Positions 34,495-42,062 of a DNA stretch of 64,000 bases are shown in pieces. The translations under genes were made by a program, and so were the position numbers. Every line of letters begins with the position of its first letter. Position 1 is the first letter of the stretch. The notes beneath the pieces are model-generated. The model did no database searches. It saw only the letters and a program-made list of their open reading frames with translations, and had not been told where the DNA came from. Origin of the DNA: Sphingomonas suaedae (lineage in GTDB: Bacteria > Pseudomonadota > Alphaproteobacteria > Sphingomonadales > Sphingomonadaceae); the NCBI RefSeq assembly GCF_007833215.1, contig NZ_CP042239.1, positions 930,001 through 994,000 of the forward strand. Reading direction: 5' to 3'.

Positions 34495-35431
34495 TGTTAT
34501 CAACGATTCTCTTTGTAATCGGACTGTTGCATTTGTGAATGTTCATGAGATTGATTGCATCGCGCCGCCCCATATCCGTGGCGTAATCGGACACTGCGTA
34601 GCTGACAAGGGCTTTCAGTGCGTCTTCACCAGAGCGAAGACCCTGCGCATAGGATAGCATCACTTGTACATCGACTACTGTGGTGCTGATCTTGTAGATC
34701 AGGGGTTTGCATTCGGCATCCATGAAAAATTGATCCGAATTGTCCATTTGCTCGATCAGCCCCTTCGCATAATAAGCGTTCAGGACAGCCGTGTCGCTTC
34801 GAAGAAAATTGCCTTCGTATATCGCCCGGATCGCTTGCGGATTCTGGAAACGTGACGGGTCGAAGGTGGCGGATCTGATCAGTTCGTCCGCTTCCGCCAC
34901 CGCTGCGCTTCCCTCGGCATATCCCGCGTCCGCCGACTTCAAATAATAGTTGCGCGCGAGCTTATAGCGCTCGGCATCCTCCTTCGGCGCCTCATCCGGC
35001 AGACCGCGTCCCTCCAGATATGCGTCACCAACATATTTGAACGCGATTGGGTAATCATAGCTCGCGGCGATCGTGAACGAATCGAACGCTTCCGGATACC
35101 GCGCCGCGAGTTGATAGAGACGCCCAAGCTGAAAATGCGCGCGACCCGACTCGGGGTTGAGCTTCACCGCCTCTTCGCAAGCGGGCAAGGCTCTTCCTGG
35201 CACGACCTGTTCGTCCGAAACGGCGGCCGCCATACGACCGGGATCTTTGGGATGCGATGCAAGAGCGTCGCAGCGTTCATGCGCCATGGCGGCCGTTTTG
35301 GCGGGGTCTGCTTCAACCATATCGTTTGCCGCCTGGCCACGGCGGTCGTCGCCGGCAGCCGCCATCGGATCACCGCAACCACTTGCCATCGCGGCAAAGA
35401 CGAGTGAAACTAACCATTGAATGTGCCGCAA
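34466..35431 (-). CDS. Lipoprotein with TPR/Sel1-like repeats, function unknown
   Basis: The 321-residue product has a lipobox (MASGC, Cys19). At about residues 80-190 come tetratricopeptide/Sel1-like repeats (SGRAHFQLGRLYQLAARYPEA, then FKYVGDAYLEGRG and ARNYYLKSADAGYAEG). The C-terminal third is helical without known motifs and is less GC-rich than the neighbours. Such repeats bind proteins; the partner is unknown. Its 3' end overlaps mazG by 29 bases on the opposite strand. Confidence 0.7.
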   Translation of the reverse strand: MRHIQWLVSLVFAAMASGCGDPMAAAGDDRRGQAANDMVEADPAKTAAMAHERCDALASHPKDPGRMAAAVSDEQVVPGRALPACEEAVKLNPESGRAHFQLGRLYQLAARYPEAFDSFTIAASYDYPIAFKYVGDAYLEGRGLPDEAPKEDAERYKLARNYYLKSADAGYAEGSAAVAEADELIRSATFDPSRFQNPQAIRAIYEGNFLRSDTAVLNAYYAKGLIEQMDNSDQFFMDAECKPLIYKISTTVVDVQVMLSYAQGLRSGEDALKALVSYAVSDYATDMGRRDAINLMNIHKCNSPITKRIVDNIILTSNSSS

Positions 35432-35469
35432 TGTTCGCCCCCCCGAATCAATCGCTGAGGGAGTTTTTC

Positions 35470-35874
35470 ATGAACCGGTATTGCCGTCTAGCCGGTACGG
35501 TACTGTTCGCCGCTCTTGTTAGTTCGACAAGTGTTGCCGCCGCGCAGGAACGCGGTCGTTCGCGGGAGGCTGAGCGGCGTACGCTTGAAACCCGCCAAAA
35601 GGCGGAGACTGTCACGCGAGCACGGGAAGTCGCCCATCAACAGCAGGCGAGCCAGCGCGCGCGTGCGGAACAGAAAAAGATGGACATGAAGCTGCAGGCT
35701 GACGCAGCGCGGGCAAAGGAACGGCAGGCACAGCGGCAGGCGATGGAAGCGGGGCGAACTCTTCAACGTCAGGGTGTAACGCAAGGGGGAAGCTCCGCCG
35801 GTACTGCCGCTCCCCGCCCCGCGGGCGACGGTGGTGGGCGGGGACGGAGCCGAGGTTTGCCTGGGCCGAAATAG
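35470..35874 (+). CDS. Small secreted Arg/Gln/Ala-rich protein, function unknown
   Basis: The 134-residue product has a signal peptide (ends at VAAAQ) and a mature part of charged helix, rich in Arg, Glu, Gln and Ala, which could be a coiled coil. A Gly/Arg/Pro-rich tail (GDGGGRGRSRGLPGPK) follows. GGGAG precedes the ATG at 35470. No family is recognised. It is divergent from the Sel1-like lipoprotein gene, with only 38 bases between the starts. Confidence 0.6.
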   Translation: MNRYCRLAGTVLFAALVSSTSVAAAQERGRSREAERRTLETRQKAETVTRAREVAHQQQASQRARAEQKKMDMKLQADAARAKERQAQRQAMEAGRTLQRQGVTQGGSSAGTAAPRPAGDGGGRGRSRGLPGPK

Positions 35875-35901
35875 CCGATTTCCAAGGCTCAGCCGGGCGC
35901 G

Positions 35902-36258
35902 TCAGGCCGCGACGGTTTGCCCGGGTTCCACCGCCATCAGGGCGGTTCCCGCATATTTCTCGGACTCGGGCAGAAACAGCTTGCTGATCCGAAATGCCCG
36001 GTCGGTCAGCGCCAGCCCCTTCAGTCCGTCGAGCTTGAAGGTCCCGAACTTCTCCTCGCGCGGCACAATGAAGTCGCGCGACACCACCTGCGCATCGACA
36101 TAAAGCGATCCGGCGCGCATGTAGAGAATGTGTGGCGCCAGCACCATGCGCGTGCGATTGTAGGTGGCGTTGAGGCAGCGTTGCCTAACAATCCCCTCCA
36201 GCACGATCGGCGTCGGATTGGCCGGCGATTCGGCCCCGTTTTCGGTATCCATGGTCAC
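35902..36258 (-). CDS. Small conserved hypothetical protein (WYL-like C-terminal segment)
   Basis: The 118-residue protein has a central segment RMVLAPHILYMRAGSLYVDAQVV and then GTFKLDGLKGLALTDRAF, which resembles the ligand-binding strands of WYL domains. No helix-turn-helix is attached. The start at 36258 is the first ATG of the frame; an ATG two codons later is equally likely. Its function is open. Confidence 0.6.
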   Translation of the reverse strand: MTMDTENGAESPANPTPIVLEGIVRQRCLNATYNRTRMVLAPHILYMRAGSLYVDAQVVSRDFIVPREEKFGTFKLDGLKGLALTDRAFRISKLFLPESEKYAGTALMAVEPGQTVAA

Positions 36259-36317
36259 AATATGCCTATATTGCTGCGTTGCAGCAAGGTGGCGTAATTA
36301 CTTATGCGATAAAACGA

Positions 36318-36968
36318 TCAGTCCTTGCGCCAGGGCAGCTTGATCAGCCACGGCTTGGCCCGCCCTGTCGGTTTCGCGACGCCGTCGAGACGCTCGGCGC
36401 GCTGGATCGTCACGCGCCTCAGGATCATCTGGCCACGCATCGCGCCACGCCCGCCCCCGGTCGGCATCGCCAATATCCGCTGGACGGTCGGCATCCCGCC
36501 GATAACCCGTCCGAATGCCGCATAGCCCGGATTTCCGGGCCGCGCGTCCAGCGCGGGATTGTCGCCCACCATGATCGAAAAATTGCCATGCGCTGAGTTC
36601 GGATCGGCGCCATGCGCCATCGAGATCGTCCCGTTGAGGTGCTTCAGTCCCGTAAGGCTGGTCGGCTCCAGCGGGACCGAGGGCAGGATGCGGCGCGCAT
36701 CGGTGCCGATTCCGCCCTGCACGAACCCCAGCTTGGGATCGCCCTTGCGCCGCGCCGCGCGATAGAAATAGGTACCTTCGAGCCGCCCGTCATCGACATA
36801 GCGCAGGAAATTGGCGACCGTCTTGGGCGCGCGACGCGCCTCCAGCGCCACTACAATATCGCCCGCCGACGTCACCAGCCGCACCCGTACGACGGGCGGA
36901 TCGGACGGACCGGCAGCGACCAGCAACAGCCCGGCCAGCGCCAGAACCACCCGCCGGTTCAGCATCAT
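36318..36968 (-). CDS. Cyclophilin-type peptidyl-prolyl isomerase, exported
   Basis: The 216-residue product has a short hydrophobic N-terminus (VVLALAGLLLVAAG) and then a cyclophilin core: GDIVVALEARRAPKTVANFL, FVQGGIG, and ISMAHGADPNSAHGNFSIMV in place of the usual AMARTxxPxSATSQFFI. Several active-site residues deviate (the Arg of the AMAR motif is His here), so activity may be low. It is coupled to hflX by an ATGA overlap and is the last gene of the hfq-hflX group. Confidence 0.83.
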   Translation of the reverse strand: MMLNRRVVLALAGLLLVAAGPSDPPVVRVRLVTSAGDIVVALEARRAPKTVANFLRYVDDGRLEGTYFYRAARRKGDPKLGFVQGGIGTDARRILPSVPLEPTSLTGLKHLNGTISMAHGADPNSAHGNFSIMVGDNPALDARPGNPGYAAFGRVIGGMPTVQRILAMPTGGGRGAMRGQMILRRVTIQRAERLDGVAKPTGRAKPWLIKLPWRKD

Positions 36969-38257
36969 GCGCCGCGAACCTCGAACCTTTCATGATCCTT
37001 TGGCGCCATTCGTACCTCGTAAAGGGCGCGGTCGCCCTCGATCCAATGGTCGATCACCTCGCCATGCTGGTGCAGCCATGCCGCCCCTGCCCCATCGCTC
37101 GTGTCGAGCGCCACACGATAGCGGCGGTGCCCCTCGGTCAACCGGGCCGCCACCCGCTCGACCAGCAGCTCCACCCCCTCCCCGCTCAGCGCCGACAGCA
37201 AGACGACGTCTTCGCGCCGTCCCGCTTCCTCGATCGCCTCGGCGCGGCGTTCGTCGTCGAGCAGGTCCAGCTTGTTCCACGCCTCGAACCGCGGCGTTTC
37301 CGGATCGACACCGATTTCCTTGAGCACCGTCTCGACATCGTCGCGCTGCGCCTGGCTGTCCGGATGGGCGATATCGCGGACATGGACCAGCAGGTCGGCG
37401 GCGATGACCTCTTCTAGCGTCGCCTTGAACGCCGCGACCAGCTGCGTGGGCAGTTCGGACACGAACCCGACCGTATCGGACAGGATGGCCTTGTCGATCC
37501 CCGGCAGCGAGATTTGCCGCAAGGTCGGATCGAGCGTCGCGAACAGCAGATTTTCCGCCATGACGTCGGCGCCGGTCAAGCGGTTGAACAGCGTCGATTT
37601 TCCGGCGTTGGTATAGCCGACCAGCGCGATGATGGGCCAGGGCGCGCGCTGCCGCCGATCGCGGTGTAGCCCGCGCGTACGGCTCACCTGTTCCAGCTCG
37701 CGACGCAGCCGCGCCATGCGGTCGCGGATCAGGCGGCGGTCGGCCTCGATCTGCGTCTCACCCGGCCCGCCCAGAAAGCCAAAGCCGCCGCGCTGACGCT
37801 CCAGATGGGTCCAGCTGCGCACCAGCCGCCCCGCCTGATAGTCGAGATGCGCCAGTTCGACCTGCAACCGTCCCTCGGCGGTGCGCGCACGCTCGCCGAA
37901 GATTTCGAGGATCAGGCCGGTGCGATCGATCACCTTGCAACCGAGCGCCGTTTCCAGATTGCGCTGCTGCACCGGAGAGAGCGCCGCGTCGAACACCGCC
38001 AGCCCGATCTCGCGATCGCGCACTGTTTCGGCCAGTGCCTCGACCTGCCCCGATCCGATCAGCGTGCCGGGCTTGGGCGCGCGAATACGCAGCGCAACGC
38101 GCTCGACCACCTCGACGCCGATCGCCAGCGCCAGGCCAGCAGTCTCCTCGAGCCGGGCTTCCGGATCGCGGGTGGACCCGCCCATGTCGGGATACACCAC
38201 CACCGCCCGCGCCCCGCGCGAAAACTCGTCGGGGTCACGATCGAAACCGGTACTCAT
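36965..38257 (-). CDS. hflX: HflX, ribosome-associated GTPase
   Basis: HflX binds the 50S subunit and splits stalled ribosomes under stress. The 430 residues have the N-terminal glycine-rich HflX domain (KPGTLIGSGQVEAL), a coiled linker, and the G domain with GYTNAGKSTLFN (G1), DTVGF (G3) and NKLD (G4). The gene follows hfq by 10 bases, the classical arrangement. Confidence 0.95.
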   Translation of the reverse strand: MSTGFDRDPDEFSRGARAVVVYPDMGGSTRDPEARLEETAGLALAIGVEVVERVALRIRAPKPGTLIGSGQVEALAETVRDREIGLAVFDAALSPVQQRNLETALGCKVIDRTGLILEIFGERARTAEGRLQVELAHLDYQAGRLVRSWTHLERQRGGFGFLGGPGETQIEADRRLIRDRMARLRRELEQVSRTRGLHRDRRQRAPWPIIALVGYTNAGKSTLFNRLTGADVMAENLLFATLDPTLRQISLPGIDKAILSDTVGFVSELPTQLVAAFKATLEEVIAADLLVHVRDIAHPDSQAQRDDVETVLKEIGVDPETPRFEAWNKLDLLDDERRAEAIEEAGRREDVVLLSALSGEGVELLVERVAARLTEGHRRYRVALDTSDGAGAAWLHQHGEVIDHWIEGDRALYEVRMAPKDHERFEVRGA

Positions 38258-38267
38258 GAAATTACCT

Positions 38268-38750
38268 TCAGCTTTCCTCGCCCTGATCGGTCAGATCGAG
38301 CGGATGGGCCGGCTGGATGGTCGACACGGCGTGCTTGTACACCAGCTGATACACGCCGTCGCGCTGGAGCAGCATACAGAACAGGTCGAATGCAGCGATC
38401 CCGCCCTGCAGCATCACGCCGTTGACCAGGAACATGGTGACGTTTTCCTGCTGCCGCTTCACCGCGCCCAGGAAGATTTCCTGCAGCACCGGATTCTTCG
38501 AACTGCTCTCGGGAATGGCATCGACGATCGACGCGACATCGATCGCACCGCCCGGCATGATGGTCGAAATGGCGTGCTTGTAGATCAGCTGCGACTGGCC
38601 GTCGCGGCGCAACAGAACCGAAAAATTGTCGAACCAGGTGACGATGCCCTGCAATTTGACGCCCTTGACCAGGAACATGGTCACCGGGGTCTTCGATTTG
38701 CGAAGGGCGTTCAGGAACAGGTCCTGAAGCGATGTCTGCTTTTCGGCCAT
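38268..38750 (-). CDS. hfq: Hfq RNA chaperone with two tandem Sm-like domains
   Basis: The 160-residue protein contains two complete Hfq domains, at about 6-66 and 87-147, joined by some 20 residues. Each has the Sm1 strand set ([30 protein letters not shown]) and the Sm2 signature YKHAIS (57-62) or YKHAVS (138-143). A normal Hfq has one such domain and forms a hexamer; two in one chain could give a trimer of dimers. Domain 2 lacks the Asp after LQ (it has Glu) and the Lys of KLQG. Tandem Hfq has been noted in Novosphingobium, as I recall. The ATG at 38750 gives the standard start; the frame is open further upstream. Confidence 0.93.
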   Translation of the reverse strand: MAEKQTSLQDLFLNALRKSKTPVTMFLVKGVKLQGIVTWFDNFSVLLRRDGQSQLIYKHAISTIMPGGAIDVASIVDAIPESSSKNPVLQEIFLGAVKRQQENVTMFLVNGVMLQGGIAAFDLFCMLLQRDGVYQLVYKHAVSTIQPAHPLDLTDQGEES

Positions 38751-38907
38751 GTGCGGCTCCACTGTTCTTGGCGGGATTTTTCCCGCGATTGGCGCCGTTT
38801 CCCGGCGTCGGAGAGGCGCCACCCTGGCGCGCCCGCAATGTAGGGTGACGCGCCCGAAACGTCCATAGTGGCGCTTTGTGACGCCGTCACATGCTGGGTC
38901 TAAAGCC

Positions 38908-39414
38908 CTAGTTCTTCTTCTCGTCCGGCTTGGGCGGCGGGACGACCTGGGCGGTGGCGGTCGTGGGCGGGCCCTTGGCGATCGCTGCGGCGAGGCGGGT
39001 CGCGTCGGCGCAATCGCCGCACAGCGTCTTCACCCGCGCGAGATTCTCCTTGGCGCGCTCCACCGCGCCCTTCTGCACCATCGCCTCACCCTGGCCGCGC
39101 AGCGCGACGAGGTCGTTGGGTTCCAGCGTCAGTGCTTCGCGATAGAAGCGGATCGCCTTGCCGGGCAGCCCCTGCGCGCGGGCGATCTCGGCCAGCACGA
39201 TATAGGCCTGGCGGTTGCGCGGATCGACCGCGAGCGCGCTTTCGATCAGCCCGTTTGCGTCGGAAAGATTGCCCGCGGCCCGCGCGGCCTTGCCTTTTTC
39301 GAGCAATGCAACAGACCGGGCATCGATCTGGTCGTCCGCCCGCTGGCCATAGAGCGAGGTCGAAACGCTGAGCAGGGCAAGCGCGGCTGCGGCCGACACC
39401 AACGTGATACGCAT
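38908..39414 (-). CDS. Exported tetratricopeptide-repeat protein
   Basis: The 168-residue product has a signal peptide ([20 protein letters not shown]) and about three TPR units ([59 protein letters not shown]), followed by a short CGDC motif and a Pro-rich tail. TGGAGA precedes the ATG at 39414. It lies behind rsmB on the same strand and probably shares its transcript. The binding partner is unknown. Confidence 0.72.
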   Translation of the reverse strand: MRITLVSAAAALALLSVSTSLYGQRADDQIDARSVALLEKGKAARAAGNLSDANGLIESALAVDPRNRQAYIVLAEIARAQGLPGKAIRFYREALTLEPNDLVALRGQGEAMVQKGAVERAKENLARVKTLCGDCADATRLAAAIAKGPPTTATAQVVPPPKPDEKKN

Positions 39415-39446
39415 GAAGGTCTCCAACTTCGGAACGCGCATGGCTA

Positions 39447-40631
39447 TCACGCACGCACCAGTCGCGCGACAAAAAAGCCGTCGGTTGCATCGTTGAGCGG
39501 GGTGAGGCGCATTCCGGCTTCATGCGGCGCACCCAGCGGGAGCGCAAGCGGCTCGGCACGGAATGCCGGATTGCGGGCGAGAAATGCATCGACCTGCCCC
39601 GCCCCTTCAGCGTCCAGCAGCGAACAGACGATATGGACCAGCGCCCCGCCCGGCCGCACCAGCCCCGCCGCGACATCGAGCAGCCGGGCCTGCGTCTCGA
39701 CCAGCCGGGCAAGCCGCGCCGGGGTGAGCCGCCAGCGCGCCTCGGGATTGCGCCGCCAAGTACCGGTGCCCGAACAGGGCGCGTCGATCAGCACGACGTC
39801 GGCCCTGTCTGCCCAGTCGGCGAGCGCCTCGGCCTCCTGTCCGGGATTGAGCAGCCGTGTCTCGACGATCGAAACCCCCGCACGCTGGGCGCGGGGCGCG
39901 AGCCGCGAGAGACGTGCGCGATCGGTGTCGGTGGCGAGGATCGTTCCGCGTCCGTCCATCGCTGCGGCGAGCGCGAGGGTCTTGCCCCCGCCGCCGGCGC
40001 AGAGATCCACGATCCGCATCCCCGGTTGCGCAGCGGCTGCGAGAGTCACCGCCTGGCTACCCGCGTCCTGCACCTCGACCGCGCCAGCACGATAGGGTTC
40101 ACTCGCCTCGACCGGCGTCTCGGCAGGAAGGCGCAACGCGAACGGCAGGCCGGGGATTGGCTGCGCTCCCGGGAACATACCCTGCACCGAACCGACAGGT
40201 ACCCGGGCGGGGTTGATCCGGATGTCGAGCGACGCGCGGCCGAGCAGGGCCGCCGCCTGATCGCCGTCAATTCCTGACGCGGCGAGCGCATCGATCAACC
40301 ATGCGGGTGCAACCCCTTGCGCCGCGACCGGTTCTTCTGCGCCGATTGGCGAAGGGCCATAGGTCGAGCCGTCGAACGTCCCGGCGAGTTCCGCATCGTG
40401 CGCCGCCACCGCCAGCATCGCCGCACGTCCGCTATCGGGGACCTCTCCGCACCGTCGGATCGCATCATAGACGAGCGCGCGGATCGCGCGGCGGTCCTTG
40501 GACCCCGCATAGCGCCGCGCAGCCAGTTCGCGCGCGATCAGCACGTCCGCCGACGCTCCACCCTCGCGCGCGGCGAGGATGATCGCGTCCAGCAATTCGA
40601 CGGCGGTTCGGGTCCGTGCGGCAGGGGTCAT
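39447..40631 (-). CDS. rsmB: 16S rRNA m5C methyltransferase of the RsmB/Sun family
   Basis: The 394-residue protein has an N-terminal NusB-like RNA-binding part ([14 protein letters not shown] onward) and a C-terminal SAM-dependent methyltransferase domain. The SAM site is [16 protein letters not shown], and the two catalytic cysteines lie in DAPCSGTG and in IVCSLL. RsmB methylates C967 of 16S rRNA. It is one gene in a minus-strand run from guaB to hflX. Confidence 0.9.
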   Translation of the reverse strand: MTPAARTRTAVELLDAIILAAREGGASADVLIARELAARRYAGSKDRRAIRALVYDAIRRCGEVPDSGRAAMLAVAAHDAELAGTFDGSTYGPSPIGAEEPVAAQGVAPAWLIDALAASGIDGDQAAALLGRASLDIRINPARVPVGSVQGMFPGAQPIPGLPFALRLPAETPVEASEPYRAGAVEVQDAGSQAVTLAAAAQPGMRIVDLCAGGGGKTLALAAAMDGRGTILATDTDRARLSRLAPRAQRAGVSIVETRLLNPGQEAEALADWADRADVVLIDAPCSGTGTWRRNPEARWRLTPARLARLVETQARLLDVAAGLVRPGGALVHIVCSLLDAEGAGQVDAFLARNPAFRAEPLALPLGAPHEAGMRLTPLNDATDGFFVARLVRA

Positions 40632-40640
40632 CGCGTTGCT

Positions 40641-41183
40641 TTAGGGGACCGACACGGGTTCGGCGAGGCGTGTCGGAAAGGCGCGAATAATCGCGGGCGC
40701 GAGCTTCGCGGCAAGCGCGGCGGGTGCGTCGGCCTTCGTTCCCTCCGCCTGCGCCGTCAGCGCGCTGCCACGCCACACCGGCTGCATGTCGGCGCGTGCC
40801 ACCAGTTCGACGGTCAGCTGCGTCACGATCAGCCCGCGCAGCTGGCGCTTGTCCGACGGCAAGGTCACACCGAACGCACCGCCCCAATTGCCGACACTGC
40901 TGCGCGACCCCTGCTCCGCTCCATTCGAGGCGACCGCGCCACGCTCTGCCCGGGTGACCGAGATCCGGGCAATATAGCGCCCGCGCGCCTGCCCCGGAAG
41001 CGCGGTGAAACGGGCGTCGAGCAACGCCTGTTCGACCGCGTCGGCAAAGACGCTGCGGATCGCCGCCGGGGTCGCGTCATCGGCCGCCGCCTCGACGGTC
41101 ACGGTACCGGGGGCGAGCGCCGGGGCGTCTGCCTGCCCGCCGGCCGGAGCCGACGTCATCAATGCCAGTGCCGCAATCCACAT
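40641..41183 (-). CDS. Exported protein of unknown function
   Basis: The product of 180 residues has a signal peptide (MWIAALALMTSAPAGGQA) and an alpha/beta body that includes AVEQALLDARFTALPGQARGRYIARISVTR. The pattern is like that of periplasmic proteins which form a four-strand sheet with helices. No named family was recognised. It lies between rsmB and a TonB-like gene, 10 bases before rsmB, so co-transcription is likely. Confidence 0.6.
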   Translation of the reverse strand: MWIAALALMTSAPAGGQADAPALAPGTVTVEAAADDATPAAIRSVFADAVEQALLDARFTALPGQARGRYIARISVTRAERGAVASNGAEQGSRSSVGNWGGAFGVTLPSDKRQLRGLIVTQLTVELVARADMQPVWRGSALTAQAEGTKADAPAALAAKLAPAIIRAFPTRLAEPVSVP

Positions 41184-41207
41184 CGTTCGCTTCCTTTTTG
41201 GTTACGC

Positions 41208-42035
41208 CTATTCGACCGAGACGGTGCGAAGGTCATAGATGATCTTGATCCGCACCCATTCGCCCACCTGATATTGCCCGCGCAGCCGGGGCGGGCGAAC
41301 GCGAAACTGCCAGGCGGCGGCGAGCACCGCGCGGCCGATCTGCGATCCATCGGGATATTCGTCGAGCAGCGCGCAATTGTCGACGCGAAACTCCCCGACC
41401 GTGCGGCACGCGATCATCGCCCAGCCGGGCGGACGTGCGGTGGAGAGGTACCCGCGCAATTCGCTGTCATAGGGTTCGCGGAACCAGGACGCGGCGTAGA
41501 GCGGCTCGCCATTGGGCCCGCGTCCCTCGACACGGCGGCTGTCGCGCGGGTCGGCGGGCGGGGTGGCGGGACCGGCGACGCGGCGTGCCGGTGCGGACGC
41601 TCCCGACGCGCGGGGCAGGGTCGCAATATCCGGCATCGTGCCGAGCGGGATGTCGAGCATCGCCGGGGGCTGCGCCGTCGGGGGCAGCGGAGCGGCGGGT
41701 TGCGCCGCTTCCGGCTCGGGACGCGGCGGCACCGGATCGGCGCGCTCGACCGGCGCGGGCCGCGCCGACTCCGTATCCTCAGGGTCGGGATCAGGAACCG
41801 GATCAGGCGTGACGCCGAACACCGCCATCGGCACCGTCTCTTCGGGGGGTGTGAGCAATTTGGGTGCGATGGTGAGCAGCAGCAGGGCGATTGCGAGTTC
41901 GACTAGGATCGCGAGGAATGCCGCGAGCGCGCGGTCGCCGAAACGCGCGCGCAGCCGCGCGATCAGCGGGCGGGGGTCTTGGCCCGGTTCAGGATACTCG
42001 GCACTCGACAAGGCGGGGGTGCAATGCCGCGCCAT
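41208..42035 (-). CDS. TonB-like energy transducer family protein
   Basis: The 275-residue product has one N-terminal membrane helix (AAFLAILVELAIALLLLTI), a long Pro/Glu/Ala-rich periplasmic stretch, and a C-terminal domain with the two-strand pattern of TonB (VGEFRVDNCALLDEYPDGSQIG, then AWQFRVRPPRLRGQYQVGEWVRIKI). TonB couples proton motive force to outer-membrane receptors. No exbBD genes are adjacent, so it may be an orphan TonB, or serve another envelope role. Confidence 0.7.
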   Translation of the reverse strand: MARHCTPALSSAEYPEPGQDPRPLIARLRARFGDRALAAFLAILVELAIALLLLTIAPKLLTPPEETVPMAVFGVTPDPVPDPDPEDTESARPAPVERADPVPPRPEPEAAQPAAPLPPTAQPPAMLDIPLGTMPDIATLPRASGASAPARRVAGPATPPADPRDSRRVEGRGPNGEPLYAASWFREPYDSELRGYLSTARPPGWAMIACRTVGEFRVDNCALLDEYPDGSQIGRAVLAAAWQFRVRPPRLRGQYQVGEWVRIKIIYDLRTVSVE

Positions 42036-42062
42036 TGCGTCGAAATCATGTCGGGGCGCAGC

